64,000 nt of DNA from Neobacillus pocheonensis (GCA_023702235.1 JAMQCR010000003.1:520501-584500), one strand, 5' to 3'; positions 8,984 to 17,434 are shown, numbered from the stretch's first letter. A program made the numbers and translations. The notes: a model not told the origin generated them from the letters alone.

Positions 8984-9535
8984 ATGACAAATGAAAAATT
9001 AAACATTGGAATTATCTTAGGAAGCACTCGTCAAGGTCGAGTCAGTCCTCAAGTAGGGGAATGGGTAAAAGGAATTGCCGATAAGCGTGGAGATGCCAAT
9101 TATGAGATTGTAGATATTGCTGATTACAATCTTCCGTTTTTTGGAACTACGGATGGAACAGAACCAGGAATTAAAGCTTGGAATGATAAGCTTTTTAGTT
9201 TGGATGGATTTGTATTCATTGTACAAGAATACAATCACAGTATCACGGGAGCATTAAAAAATGCGCTTGATCTTGCTCGTGAAGCTTGGAACAACAAAGC
9301 GGCAGGTATCGTCAGCTATGGTGGAACTGGTGGAGCTCGTGCTGCTGAACACCTACGTGGAATCTGTGCAGAATTACTAATAGCGGATGTGAAGGCTCAC
9401 CCAACATTATCGTTATTTACAGATTTTGAAAACTTTACTACATTTAAACCAGCTGAAATACATCTTAATAATGTCAATTTAATGCTTGACCAAGTTATAG
9501 CCTGGAGTGGTGCATTAAAAACCTTGAGAAAATAG
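8984..9535 (+). CDS. NAD(P)H-dependent FMN reductase family flavoprotein
   Basis: A 183-aa flavodoxin-like protein (PF03358). The phosphate-binding loop GSTRQGRVSPQVGEWV near residue 12 and the second FMN motif QEYNHSITGALKNALD near residue 80 are typical; SYGGTGGARAAEHLR follows at the expected place. Such enzymes use NAD(P)H to reduce FMN, quinones or azo dyes in the cytoplasm. The start at 8984 has AAGGAGG 8 nt upstream; the longer frame from 8936 lacks a ribosome site. It follows the PNPOx gene and may form a redox pair with it, though a terminator separates them. Confidence 0.85.
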   Translation: MTNEKLNIGIILGSTRQGRVSPQVGEWVKGIADKRGDANYEIVDIADYNLPFFGTTDGTEPGIKAWNDKLFSLDGFVFIVQEYNHSITGALKNALDLAREAWNNKAAGIVSYGGTGGARAAEHLRGICAELLIADVKAHPTLSLFTDFENFTTFKPAEIHLNNVNLMLDQVIAWSGALKTLRK

Positions 9536-9564
9536 TAATAATTGACAAGTGGACTGTGACCCAA

Positions 9565-9602
9565 ATATCAGACACTAAAAATTAAGTGTCTGATATTTTT
9601 TT
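9565..9602 (+). terminator. Terminator after FMN reductase
   Basis: Perfect arms ATATCAGACACT (9565-9576) and AGTGTCTGATAT (9585-9596), followed by a run of T. Confidence 0.75.
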
Positions 9603-9710
9603 AATCTAGTCCATTATGATCATGTTCCACCATGCTCCCAACAATAACAAGGCTTGTTAACCGTTTCACTTAAACTAACTAATGCTTATCTTCAATAAGA
9701 TCTTCCATAA

Positions 9711-9756
9711 TCGGGCGCTTTTTTGAAACAAGATTTGCGCTCTTTAATTTTTTTAT
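9711..9756. repeat. GGGCGC-type intergenic repeat, copy 4
   Basis: ATAATCGGGCGC...TTTGCGCTCTTTAATTTTTTT. It has the same box and complementary GCGC arm as the neighbours. The linked GTACTTAAAT box follows at about 9812. Confidence 0.45.
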
Positions 9757-9818
9757 TAGGCGAAATTGTGGATGAAAACTTTCGAAAACAATAGGTCTGA
9801 GATTATAAAGGTTTGTAC

Positions 9819-10412
9819 TTAAATCGAAGTATGCAGGTTAGCTGAACAATAAGTATCATAAAATAAAGGGATTATCGCTTCATTTACCTGATAGATGGAC
9901 TTCCTAAGTTTTTTGGAACGCTCCATTAGGATTTCTTTTGGCTTCATCTGGTTATAACGAGCTTTTGTATGGGTCGCATCCACAATGATAGATTTACTTT
10001 TGATGACCTCTTTTTCAATTGCAATTTCTACTGTCTTATTAATAAGCAAATCCAGAAGATTAACATCTTTCAGACGTAGCTTCCGAAACTTAGTCAAGGA
10101 GCTAGGATCAATGACTGCATCCTCAGGAGCCATGTGAAGGAAAAACTTGAAGGACATGTCATACCTTGTGCGATCTACCACATCTACATCTGACAAATCA
10201 TAAATCGTTTTTAATAATAAATATTTAAACATGCGAATAGGATCAATTGCGTTCCGCCCATTGTCCATACAATATTTATCCTTCAATTCGTCATAGACAA
10301 AAGAAAAATCGATTAAGTTATCCAATTTCCGTAAAAGGTTATCTTCCGGAATGATCAAGTTATAAAGATCCATATAAGGACTGAATATCATTGTTTCTTG
10401 ATTTTTAATCAT
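9819..10412 (-). pseudogene. IS1182-family transposase, N-terminal fragment
   Basis: The first ~180 residues match IS1182/DUF772 transposases: YNLIIPEDNLLRKLDNLIDF, DNGRNAIDPIRMFKYLLL, VDRTRYDMSFKFFLHMAP and VDATHTKARYN containing the first catalytic aspartate. After KLRKSIYQVNE the reading changes to unrelated sequence and stops at 9819, so more than half of the normal 450-550 residues, including later DDE residues, is missing. The transposase cannot be active by itself. Confidence 0.8.
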
Positions 10413-10530
10413 TGTTTGCCCACCCGCCGGATATTGATACCTTTATTATAAAACAAAAAAAGGCAGAAGCTCTCAACAACTGAGATTTCTACCTTTTTTG
10501 CCTTTAGAGGGACTTTTTCAGTGCCCTCCT
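10413..10530 (-). mobile_element. Left end of the IS1182-like remnant
   Basis: Upstream of the transposase start lie a hairpin (AAAAAAGGCAGAAGCTCTCA...TGAGATTTCTACCTTTTTT) and the sequence CTAGGAGGGCACTGAAAAAG on the minus strand, the usual kind of IS1182 terminal sequence. The other end is not present. The element has been truncated from its 3' side. Confidence 0.5.
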
Positions 10531-10791
10531 AGAATGAGAGGGTTTTTTGTGCTCCAAGTGATAAAACAAATGTAACAAAATAGAGGTTTTGTTACATTGG
10601 ATAAATTTCAGATCTGTTATTAAGCTAACTGACAGTATAGTTGAAGAAGAAGAAAGTTGTTAAATTACTTACGATGTAGCCAATGTGTAAGTAAATGATC
10701 CACCATTCATCTATTTCGTTTTCATTTCCCAACAAAAAGAGATTATCCTTTCAGGATGATCTCTTTTACTTGTTTATTTCAGTATCGACTT
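10531..10791. other. Short gene-free stretch with hairpins
   Basis: Contains ATGTAACAAAA-TAGAGG-TTTTGTTACAT (about 10569-10598), a perfect hairpin without a T run that could be an operator or a weak terminator. A minus-strand terminator follows. Confidence 0.4.
10735..10767 (-). terminator. Terminator of the exosporium-like gene
   Basis: AAAAGAGATTATCC / GGATGATCTCTTTT form a stem around TTTCA; on the minus strand it ends in a T run just after the stop of the gene at 10792. Confidence 0.65.
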
Positions 10792-11337
10792 TTAGTCGCA
10801 GGATTCATCAGAGTCTGTCCTGCCTATCCGTCTAATTGCTAACGCACTAAACGAGATAGGTCCAACTACAGCTGCTTCTGCACCTGCTGTCGCATTTTCA
10901 ACGGTCAGCTCGAACCTATGAGTTCCAAATCTTAAATTAGTGTCGATGGCTTGGAATGTTTCTGTATAAAATACTTCTGATGTAGGATCTGATTCGACTC
11001 CAGTCTGTGTTTCAAAAATTTGTGCACCATCGCGGAAAATACGAAATTTTAATTGCGATGTCCCGGTTAAACCCTGTACACCTACTGTGGCAATCAATTC
11101 GACTGTATTAATTTTAATAAATCTTGGAATAGTTACAATGAGAGTTGCAAGTGTTAGACGATTAGGACTGTGGGGAATAGGTTCGGGATCGCCAGGATTC
11201 GTGTTATTCCTTGGTTCTACTGTTTGGAAATCTAAAATTTCAAAGACTCTTAAGTGAGAGCCTGAGCCACTTCCTTCATTCGGTTGAGCTGCTCCACTCA
11301 TATCCGACCAACCGGGTTCATTTTTAGTATCCAGCAT
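10792..11337 (-). CDS. Exosporium-protein-C-like beta-sandwich protein
   Basis: A 181-aa soluble, beta-rich protein without signal peptide. The reading LKFRIFRDGAQIFETQTGVE, then FYTETFQAIDTNLRFGTHRF and ELTVENATAGAEAAVVGPIS resembles, from memory, the spore exosporium protein C family (RIFRDG...I..T..G.E, then TVEN..A...VGPI.F). Acidic, Gly/Ser-rich ends fit a spore-surface protein. It is monocistronic with its own terminator. The assignment rests on pattern memory only; an unrelated structural protein with the same fold is the alternative. Confidence 0.5.
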   Translation of the reverse strand: MLDTKNEPGWSDMSGAAQPNEGSGSGSHLRVFEILDFQTVEPRNNTNPGDPEPIPHSPNRLTLATLIVTIPRFIKINTVELIATVGVQGLTGTSQLKFRIFRDGAQIFETQTGVESDPTSEVFYTETFQAIDTNLRFGTHRFELTVENATAGAEAAVVGPISFSALAIRRIGRTDSDESCD

Positions 11338-11623
11338 TATATAATCACCTCGCTTTCAAAGCTTGTACTATCAATATATTCAGTATTTAATAGAGTTCTT
11401 GGACAAATGTTAAAATAGAAGAAACACGTCAAAAAAATCTTTGATCATCGAAAGCAAATGCAAATATCAATTAAGGGGTTTATTTTCTATTTCAGCAAAC
11501 GGCATATTCTGGAATAACTCATTGTGAAAATGATGGTAATTTGACATAATTGTTATTAAGTTAAAGGTCAGCATAGCGACATAAGAAGCCATTAAGCTTA
11601 TGTTCCAAAGAGAGGTTAAAGGT

Positions 11624-12157
11624 ATGGTAGACGTAATTATTCTGAATGGTGGATCGAGTTCAGGGAAAACCACTATCGCAAAGTGTCTCCAGAATTCATT
11701 GCCAACGTCATGGTTAAGGTTCAGTATCGACGATTTAATCGACGCCATGCCCGATGCAATGTTGAAAGCAGACAGCGGAATTAAATTCGGTGACGATGGG
11801 TCTGTCAGTCCAGGTACGGAATTTCGTACATTAGAATCTGCATGGATGCACGGTATTGGCGAGATGGTCCGTAGAGGAGCCCGAGTGATTATCGACGATG
11901 TCTTCATTAGTGGAGTAGAAGCTTGTAATCGCTGGGAAGCTTCCTTGGAAGGGTTACAGGTGCTGTGGGTTGGTGTTTTTTGTGATCCCACCGTGGCGTC
12001 CGCTCGTGAGAGCGAACGAGGGGACCGTGTTGAAGGAATGGCAGTTTCACAAGCGACTGCGGTTCACGTTGGCATACATTATGACATTAAAGTCGACACA
12101 ACAAAGACATCGCCAGAAGAATGTGCCCGAATTATCAGGCAAAGAATCAACCCATGA
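11624..12157 (+). CDS. Chloramphenicol phosphotransferase-like kinase
   Basis: A 177-aa P-loop kinase (PF07931 type). The Walker A GGSSSGKTT is at residues 8-16, followed by the CPT-like FSIDDLIDAMPDAML, then a Walker-B-like strand RVIIDDVFISG. CPT proteins transfer phosphate from ATP to the 3-hydroxyl of chloramphenicol; many homologues in Bacillus act on unknown small molecules. ATG 11624 is chosen because AGAGG is 8 nt upstream; the ATG at 11600 has no ribosome site. Its GC is higher than surrounding DNA, suggesting lateral origin. No partner gene. Confidence 0.75.
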   Translation: MVDVIILNGGSSSGKTTIAKCLQNSLPTSWLRFSIDDLIDAMPDAMLKADSGIKFGDDGSVSPGTEFRTLESAWMHGIGEMVRRGARVIIDDVFISGVEACNRWEASLEGLQVLWVGVFCDPTVASARESERGDRVEGMAVSQATAVHVGIHYDIKVDTTKTSPEECARIIRQRINP

Positions 12158-12237
12158 GTGCCTACGAGGTGTTTTTAAGGAAACGGGGGCATTTCTGCAA
12201 TATCGCTCAATCCAGATGTACAGAACGGTCTTCCGGA

Positions 12238-12278
12238 ATCGGGCGCATTTCTTTAATAAGAAACGCGTCTAATTTCAT
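12238..12278. repeat. GGGCGC-type intergenic repeat, copy 5
   Basis: GAATCGGGCGCATTTCTTTA-ATAAGAAACGCGTC: GCG-TTTCTT pairs with AAGAAA-CGC. Linked to GTGAAGGAATGTACTAA and GAGGGCTTTAGTTG boxes 100 bp downstream. Confidence 0.5.
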
Positions 12279-12392
12279 TTTAGGGCCATATTCTGAGGAA
12301 CACTTGGCGGTTAATTTAGATATTTATGTAAAAAACAGAGATTGTGAAGGAATGTACTAACAGTAAAGAGGGCTTTAGTTGAATATTTTTGA

Positions 12393-12422
12393 AGTCGATT
12401 ACAAGCGGAAATCGGCTTTTTT
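12393..12422 (+). terminator. Hairpin terminator
   Basis: AGTCGATT and AAATCGGCT pair (one G-U) and lead into TTTTTTT. Confidence 0.5.
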
Positions 12423-12476
12423 GTCTTTGGTGTCATAACTTAACGGTTAAGATATTGTTAAGATTATTTTTTTATA

Positions 12477-12566
12477 ATGATTATGGGTTGGATGGCATGC
12501 GTGGCCATCATTGTATTTGGCGTAGGTGGCCGATACTTAGGAAAGATTGGTGCTAATGTGTGCTAG
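12477..12566 (+). pseudogene. Tiny hydrophobic frame, probably a gene remnant
   Basis: 29 codons read MGWMACVAIIVFGVGGRYLG, a single membrane helix, but there is no good ribosome site before ATG 12477. It may be a microprotein or the tail of a deleted membrane gene. Confidence 0.25.
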
Positions 12567-12615
12567 AATGGGTGGGATTCCAATTTTACGATATGGAATA
12601 ACAGTATGGGCAGTA

Positions 12616-12648
12616 ACACTGGTTAGAGATAGAACCGAGTGCTTTTTT
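12616..12648 (+). terminator. Hairpin terminator
   Basis: AACACTGGTT pairs with AACCGAGTGCT around TAGAGATAG and runs into TTTTTT. Confidence 0.55.
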
Positions 12649-12796
12649 ATTTCAGAAATAAATAACAAAGGTTCTAAAGAGCTTGTTAAACTCCTGCAGC
12701 GTAGCTGACCATCCAGACCGCAGGCTTGCATTTATTAAATATGCTTTTAACGGCAGGTTATAACAGCTTTTTGAAAAAATTTTGGAGGGACCGGAA

Positions 12797-13084
12797 ATGA
12801 GATTACACCTTAAGCGATTGGCAACGGGAGCTGTTATCCTAGGCATTCTTTTAGGAGCATTATGGATAGTCATCAATAATGACCAGCTGTTGAATACGAT
12901 CTTGTACGTGGTATGTTTCTGTATAATTTCATATCTCATTGGCTACTTTGTCTTGAAGATTAGGATTGGAAGATGGAAGAAAAAGTCCTTCATCAGGGCG
13001 AAGAAGGTCCAAAAAGTTGAATCTGATGATGAAAAAGTATTGGCGTATGGGTTTTGTGGAAGGAAGACAAAGAAATCAAATTAA
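12797..13084 (+). CDS. Small two-helix membrane protein, unknown function
   Basis: 95 residues with two predicted membrane helices (LATGAVILGILLGALWIVI about 9-27, and ILYVVCFCIISYLIGYFVL about 34-53), then a basic, cytoplasmic tail (KIRIGRWKKKSFIRAKKVQK). GGAGGG lies 8 nt before ATG 12797; a TTG five codons upstream overlaps the ribosome site and is less likely. No recognised family. Flanked by terminators, so probably its own unit. Confidence 0.6.
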   Translation: MRLHLKRLATGAVILGILLGALWIVINNDQLLNTILYVVCFCIISYLIGYFVLKIRIGRWKKKSFIRAKKVQKVESDDEKVLAYGFCGRKTKKSN

Positions 13085-13250
13085 ATACGAAGTTGGGTCA
13101 TATGGGGATGACATACTAATGGCTTATTATCTTAAATAGTTCAAGTAAATTTATTTTTTAATGCTAGATTTTGAAGAATTGTACTTAAAGTAACGGGGGC
13201 TTTAACTGAGGTACCATTTTTGTAGCTTTTTCACATTTTCCTTATTCAGC

Positions 13251-13275
13251 AATCGGGCGCGTTAACGCAATAGCA
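13251..13275. repeat. GGGCGC-type intergenic repeat, copy 6
   Basis: AGCAATCGGGCGCGTTAACGC. Here the associated GAATTGTACTTAAAGTAAC and GGGGGCTTTAACTGA boxes come just before rather than after it (13173-13211). Confidence 0.4.
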
Positions 13276-13384
13276 CTACACAGGGACCGTCATTGGATTA
13301 ACGAGGAAAATAACAGACTTCCAGTATCACAAATGAAGGTGGAAAAGGGAAGCCTGTATGGAATTGCTTACGGACAACTGCAAA

Positions 13385-13900
13385 TCAACTTAACTGCAAC
13401 TGTTCCTTTACTTCTTCGATTTGTTTGATGTGTCGTTGTTCGTGTAACGGTACTGCCGTAATCCATTGGTTTGTACTCATGTGCCCAAAGATTGGGTGAG
13501 GTATGGGTGGAGCGGTTTTATCAAGCACGGAAACGTCCTTTATGCTGTTGAGCGCACAGAGAAATTGCGCCTGGCTATTATGTAAAATTTCTTTTAACTG
13601 CACCAGCGTTTTCGGTTCTGCTGAAGGATGTAGACGTTCCGGCGCGTTGGCTTTCTTCGACCGGTCCAGAATCATCTTCCCAAGCGGTATGTCTCTAGGT
13701 ACAAAGTTTGGTTCCTGGGCAAGTCCAAGTTGAACGATCTTCGCTGCACCGCTTTCCACAGTTGTAATATGCTGCACAATTTGTGCAATACTCCATGTGT
13801 GTTCATCCGGTTTCCAGTTCAATTGAATATCGCTGAGTCCGTCTAGTACAGACAATAGGTACTTTCGAGTGGTATTTAACTGTTCTTTAATCGCCAACAT
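13385..13900 (-). CDS. DinB-family protein
   Basis: 171 residues with the DinB/YfiT four-helix bundle pattern: LNWKPDEHTWSIAQIVQHI near the N-terminus, and the C-terminal HEQRHIKQIEEVKEQL. The histidines in QIVQHI and HEQRHI are the usual metal-binding triad. Family members are metal-dependent, often thiol-linked transferases or DNA-damage-induced proteins; the substrate here is unknown. The minus-strand GGAAGGTGGG lies about 14 nt before the ATG at 13900; a GTG seven codons upstream is a possible alternative start. Upstream codons up to 13981 look unrelated to the family. Confidence 0.75.
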   Translation of the reverse strand: MLAIKEQLNTTRKYLLSVLDGLSDIQLNWKPDEHTWSIAQIVQHITTVESGAAKIVQLGLAQEPNFVPRDIPLGKMILDRSKKANAPERLHPSAEPKTLVQLKEILHNSQAQFLCALNSIKDVSVLDKTAPPIPHPIFGHMSTNQWITAVPLHEQRHIKQIEEVKEQLQLS

Positions 13901-14117
13901 GGGTGTTGATTTTCCCACCTTCCAAATCGAGTGTATCACCAACTTTACTATACTATATTTTACAAAATGAAAACAACTCACGGTGACCTCTGAAGAAGGC
14001 GTTACCTAAAACGGTGTTATTGAATTTGTTTCTTGTTGAATTAAAGGGGGCAAGGGTTCAACAAGGAGTTAACGGCGGCATCTCTTTTTCCTTGTTGATC
14101 CATCGGAGTTTCAAGAG

Positions 14118-14142
14118 AGGGCTGAAAATCAGTCCTTTTTTT
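14118..14142 (+). terminator. Hairpin terminator
   Basis: AGGGCTG-AAAAT-CAGTCCT followed by seven T. Confidence 0.6.
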
Positions 14143-14220
14143 AATTTAAAAATTTAATGTTTTCTTAAGATTTGCTAGTTATTATTTACCCATAAGCAAT
14201 CGTTGAAAGAAGGTAGATAC

Positions 14221-14316
14221 TATGAAACAGAATCCATTTTTTAAAGGTGTTTTGTGGGGTAGTTTACTAAGTGTACCAATTTGGGTGATTTTAATATATT
14301 CTTGTTTTTTGTATTA
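14221..14316 (+). CDS. 31-aa membrane microprotein
   Basis: Reads KQNPFFKGVLWGSLLSVPIW followed by VILIYSCFLY: one membrane helix after a short cytoplasmic head. GAAAGAAGG sits 8 nt before the ATG. The segment FFKGVLWGSLLSVPIW is strikingly similar to SFVKGLFWALLPSLNLW in the 40-aa product at 14703-14825, so the two are likely paralogues. Function unknown. Confidence 0.5.
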
Positions 14317-14446
14317 AATTAAGGGAGTTTGTATACCGCATTTTGAGCCTATTTCGCAGCTAAAAAGCGAGTTTACAAATTTTTAATAATAACCATATAT
14401 AAACGAAATAAATTCACCCGCAAATAATATCTGTATCTCTCGTATA

Positions 14447-14530
14447 CGTTTAGTGAAACTAAATCGTACGAAAGGTGATGGCGCAAAACTATAGGGGCTA
14501 AGGTCTTTTGACAATGCCAGCCATCTGACG
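14447..14530 (+). promoter_or_regulatory. Cyclic-di-GMP-I (GEMM) riboswitch-like element
   Basis: The order of conserved parts matches GEMM-I: P1 CGTTTAG (14447-14453) with CTGACG (14525-14530); a hairpin ATCGTAC-GAAA-GGTGAT with the GNRA tetraloop; then GGCGCAAAACTATAGGGGCT and AAGGTC-TTTT-GAC, then GCCAGCC. Downstream, CCTCC (14541-14545) can pair with the GGAGG ribosome site (14562-14566) of the GTG start at 14573, suggesting translational control. GEMM-I aptamers bind c-di-GMP (some bind cGAMP). The P1 and 5' AAAC parts are less canonical than in the 52.5-kb copy. Confidence 0.65.
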
Positions 14531-14572
14531 AATATTGATACCTCCGTGCGGTTACAAAAAAGGAGGCTTATA

Positions 14573-14716
14573 GTGAATAAAAAGAATATGCGTAAAAATG
14601 CACCCAGTTCTCGTGTGTCCTACCTTACTGCTAAAGAACGTAAAATTGTTGAATGGTACGAGAGTAAAAGGGTGGAAGCCAAACAAAGGGAACTTGAGTG
14701 CAATGCAGTTAAATGA
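14573..14716 (+). CDS. 47-aa basic microprotein, riboswitch controlled
   Basis: Starts with GTG, 6 nt after AAAAAAGGAGG. The product (NKKNMRKNAPSSRVSYLTAK, then ERKIVEWYESKRVEAKQREL) is highly charged, with a predicted amphipathic helix in its second half, and no membrane segment. The ribosome site is the one that the upstream riboswitch could mask. Its end overlaps the next small gene by 14 nt, implying translational coupling. I do not recognise the family. Confidence 0.6.
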   Translation: MNKKNMRKNAPSSRVSYLTAKERKIVEWYESKRVEAKQRELECNAVK

Positions 14717-14825
14717 GGAAAAAGGGAGCTTCGTAAAAGGACTTTTTTGGGCACTTTTGCCTTCATTGAACCTATGGGGCATCTTTGTTTATTTTATATT
14801 AAAGAATTTTTATAGATACCATTGA
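14703..14825 (+). CDS. 40-aa membrane microprotein, coupled to the preceding gene
   Basis: ATG 14703 lies inside the end of the 47-aa gene, in another frame. Product: short head (QLNEEKGSFVKG), then LFWALLPSLNLWGIFVYFIL, a single membrane helix, then a basic tail NFYRYH. Its middle resembles the 31-aa protein at 14221. Overlap and shared riboswitch suggest a two-component unit of one soluble and one membrane peptide. Confidence 0.55.
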   Translation: MQLNEEKGSFVKGLFWALLPSLNLWGIFVYFILKNFYRYH

Positions 14826-14907
14826 TTGGTGTCTTTTATATTAATAAGGAATTCCATTTACGAGTAACGTTGTAGGAATAAAAGATGAAGTAACTCATAA
14901 CAGAAAA

Positions 14908-14940
14908 AGACACTGTAAAAAGGTGTCTATTTTGCTTTTT
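14908..14940 (+). terminator. Terminator after the small-gene pair
   Basis: AAAGACAC / GTGTCT stem followed by ATTTTGCTTTTTT. Confidence 0.5.
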
Positions 14941-15169
14941 TACCCAATAAAAGTAATTTTCCATCAGGTTTTAATACTTTTTCACCTAAAGTTTCCGTTA
15001 GTAAAACTTCGAAAGTGGATTGGCAGATAAATTAGATGAAGTTGCACATAAACATAGAAAAGTGGAAGGTGAATGGATGAACCTGGCACGTAAACAAGTG
15101 TACTTCCCAAATAGGTAACTTAATAATTAAATGAATGGGAGAAGTTACCTTGCCAGGCCACAGCCTTAT

Positions 15170-15406
15170 GCCCTTCAACTAAATCTCCAGACATCTGCAG
15201 GCCATGTAGACATCAATCTGGCAAACGTTTCGTACAGCTCAAAGGAACGTGACCGCGTCATTGGCACAGTTAGTTCAGGTGGTCCTAAGCTTCAACTGAA
15301 ATCCAGCGCGGGATCTGTATCAATCAAAAAAAAGCATTTAACTACTATCAAAATGAATGTAAGTAATTCCCGATACCTTGTCATTGACAGGGTATTTTTT
15401 CTTTAA
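15170..15406 (+). pseudogene. DUF4097-type protein, C-terminal remnant (copy 2)
   Basis: From 15173 the reading LQLNLQTSAGHVDINLANVS and GGPKLQLKSSAGSVSIKKK parallels the copy at 3.61-3.79 kb nearly residue for residue. The beta-helix-like repeats upstream are missing: homology begins at the same point in both copies. No start or ribosome site belongs to it. A hairpin terminator (15373-15400) overlaps its last codons. Confidence 0.6.
15373..15400 (+). terminator. Hairpin terminator
   Basis: ATACCTTGTC-ATT-GACAGGGTAT followed by six T. Confidence 0.65.
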
Positions 15407-15680
15407 ATCAGTCCCAACCTGTCTGAGGTTATCTTTTTATAGATTCAGGTAGTTCTATTGTTGTATGATTCCTTGACCTACCTCTCTCTTTGGTGATCGT
15501 AAAAGGGAAATTCGATACATTCCAAAATTCGACATAGTAATCTACAATAAATATGTGTATAAATCACTGTTCAACAAAATTCCTAAAAATCACCTAATTT
15601 TCAATTGGTGAAAATTTACAAATGAATTATTTTCTATTAAACTTGTTAATTAAAGCGAAGAATAAGGAGGCTTTTGCAAG

Positions 15681-15835
15681 ATGGAGGGGAAGGAAAAGAA
15701 GAATAACTCGAATAAAGGCGATTTCTCAGAGATTGTAAAAAGGCCTATGAAAAGGGCTTAAAAGAGAATGAAATCACTGTTGATAAGTTAATTGAGGAAT
15801 TGAAAGCTGATCTGAAACATATGGTGGTTAGCTAA
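15681..15835 (+). pseudogene. Small acidic/basic protein gene with frameshift
   Basis: AAGGAGG precedes ATG 15681. The first frame reads EGKEKKNNSNKGDFSEIVK and then stops early at 15760. Shifting one base near 15737 gives KAYEKGLKENEITVDKLIEE and LKADLKHMVVS, ending at TAA 15833-15835. The two halves make a natural helical protein of about 51 aa, so a single indel has broken it. Function unknown. Confidence 0.5.
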
Positions 15836-15867
15836 TTATATATATTTATTTAAAGGAATTTAGTTGT

Positions 15868-15897
15868 GGCTGTCGAAAATCTTTCGGCAGCCATTTT
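15868..15897 (+). terminator. Terminator
   Basis: GGCTGTCGAAA-ATC-TTTCGGCAGCC with one G-U pair, then ATTTT. Confidence 0.6.
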
Positions 15898-15982
15898 GCT
15901 TCTCGTTTAGGAAATTATAAATTTCTAGACTAGTGGATAACTGTTCGTTGAAATGTTCGTATATTATTCCTGGAGTTCCACT

Positions 15983-17160
15983 ATGAGTCAAGCTAAAAGT
16001 GGAAGTATTAAACGTATATAAAAAGATCATTTTGACGGGTTTTGGAAGATGAATTCTGAGTGGTTCCCAGAATCATTTCGTTCAGACATAAAAGAAACGG
16101 TAGAGAAAGCTACTAGATGCGGAACTACTGATTTAGGTTATGCACGGTACGAGTTTTTAGGATGCGAGGGGGGATCTAAACTCCTTTTTGTTTGTTTTAC
16201 TTGTAAGAGTCATTTTTGCCGTAAGTGCGGTAAGAAATATACAGATGATTGCTCAGACAAACAACAGGAAATGATTTTTAATGTTCCTCATCGTCATATG
16301 GTGTTTACTATTCCGAAGGAATTAAGAAATGTCTTTTTCCAAGACCGTAAAAAATTAAATGAGTTAAATAAAAAAGTTGCGGAAGTATTTCAGTTTTACT
16401 ACCAACGAAAAAGTAAAAAACGTAATTTACTGGTTGGTGTTATTACTGTTATTCATACATTTGGAAGAGGTCTAAAGTTTAATACACATATTCATGCTTT
16501 AGTGACAGAAGGTGGTATTAATAATAGTAACGAGTGGGTACCCACTGGGTTTATTCCATACGAATATTTAAGAAAGTCCTGGCAAAAGGTGTTATTATAC
16601 TTATTGAAATCATGGTTTCCTGAAAATCCTTCTGTTAAAAAACTAATGGACAGTTTATACATTCGGTATTCAAAAGGATTCTAAGTGAATGCAGAAAGAA
16701 AAATGAAAGACGCAAAAGGAGTTGCTAAGTACATAGTGAGATATTTAGCCAAACCTGCCATTGCAGAGTATCGAATCGTAAAATACGATGGAAAGATGGT
16801 TCATTTTTGGTATGAAGATCATCAAACTGGGAAAAGAGTAGATGAAACACTGCCTGTTTACCGATTTCTATTTAATTTAATACAACACATTTCACCCAAG
16901 CATTTTCGAATGGTTGGTCGTTTTGGTTTATACAGTAGAAGATCTTACAAAAAGGCTAACTAGGTTTTAGGTCTATATGCATTCATGAGAACAAAACAAC
17001 TATCATTATTACTTGAAAAAAGAAGAAGACATATAGACAACGTATGATTGAAGCTTTTGATAAAGATCCTTCTATATGTCCTCATTGCCATCGTGAGCTG
17101 GATTTAGTTGAAATCTGGCATGCCCCTGCCCACATTTATTTGCATAATGTTAGTTATGTA
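15983..17160 (+). mobile_element. IS91-family (Y2/HUH) transposase, degenerate
   Basis: Reading from ATG 15983, several disruptions occur: TAA at 16019, TAA at 16682, TAG at 16961 and a frameshift near 17030. Between them the protein is well conserved: a zinc ribbon (CFTCKSHFCRKCGKKYTD), HRHMVFTIP, the HUH metal site FNTHIHALVTEGG, and the tyrosine helix VAKYIVRYLAKPAIAEYRI. A C-terminal zinc motif CPHCHRELDLVEIW ends it, after which sequence diverges (WHAPAHIYLHN). IS91 elements move by rolling circle; this copy is dead. Exact ori and ter ends were not found. Confidence 0.8.
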
Positions 17161-17183
17161 TCATATGTTTACCCAAATATTAA

Positions 17184-17375
17184 CAATTTATTAAGAGCAT
17201 TGATTATGAATTTTTACCGTGGTATGATTCTTTAGTCAGCTATAGCAATGCAAAATTAATAAAACTATTATTTATTACTGATTCTAGATCGCAGGAACTT
17301 TTTTTCTTAAATTTAAAGCATGCAGGAATCGATGTAAAACCGATGCTGGAGAAAATAAAAGAGTTAGGGATCTAA
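17184..17375 (+). pseudogene. C-terminal fragment related to the next gene
   Basis: An open frame reads FLPWYDSLVSYSNAKLIKLL and then TDSRSQELFFLNLKHAGIDV, ending in KIKELGI and TAA at 17373. The second part resembles the C-terminus of the following protein (YDPRAREVFMLNLLDTGVSL), and both stops are followed by the same T-rich tract and a TTACCATTTTGGGAAC element. A tandem, partly deleted duplication is likely. Confidence 0.4.
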
Positions 17376-17389
17376 TTTTTTTACCCAAA

Positions 17390-17406
17390 GTTACCATTTT
17401 GGGAAC
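17390..17406. repeat. GTTACCATTTTGGGAAC element, copy 1
   Basis: An imperfect palindrome (GTTACCA/TGGGAAC). A second copy follows the downstream gene at 17912. They frame the replication-protein-like gene as direct repeats about 522 bp apart. Confidence 0.5.
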
Positions 17407-17434
17407 ATCTAAGATTAGTCAAAGGGGTATTACT

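Noticed and set aside
17399..17434. TTG start for the replication-protein-like gene
   Set aside because: It lies inside the repeat element; ATG 17435 has a better ribosome site.
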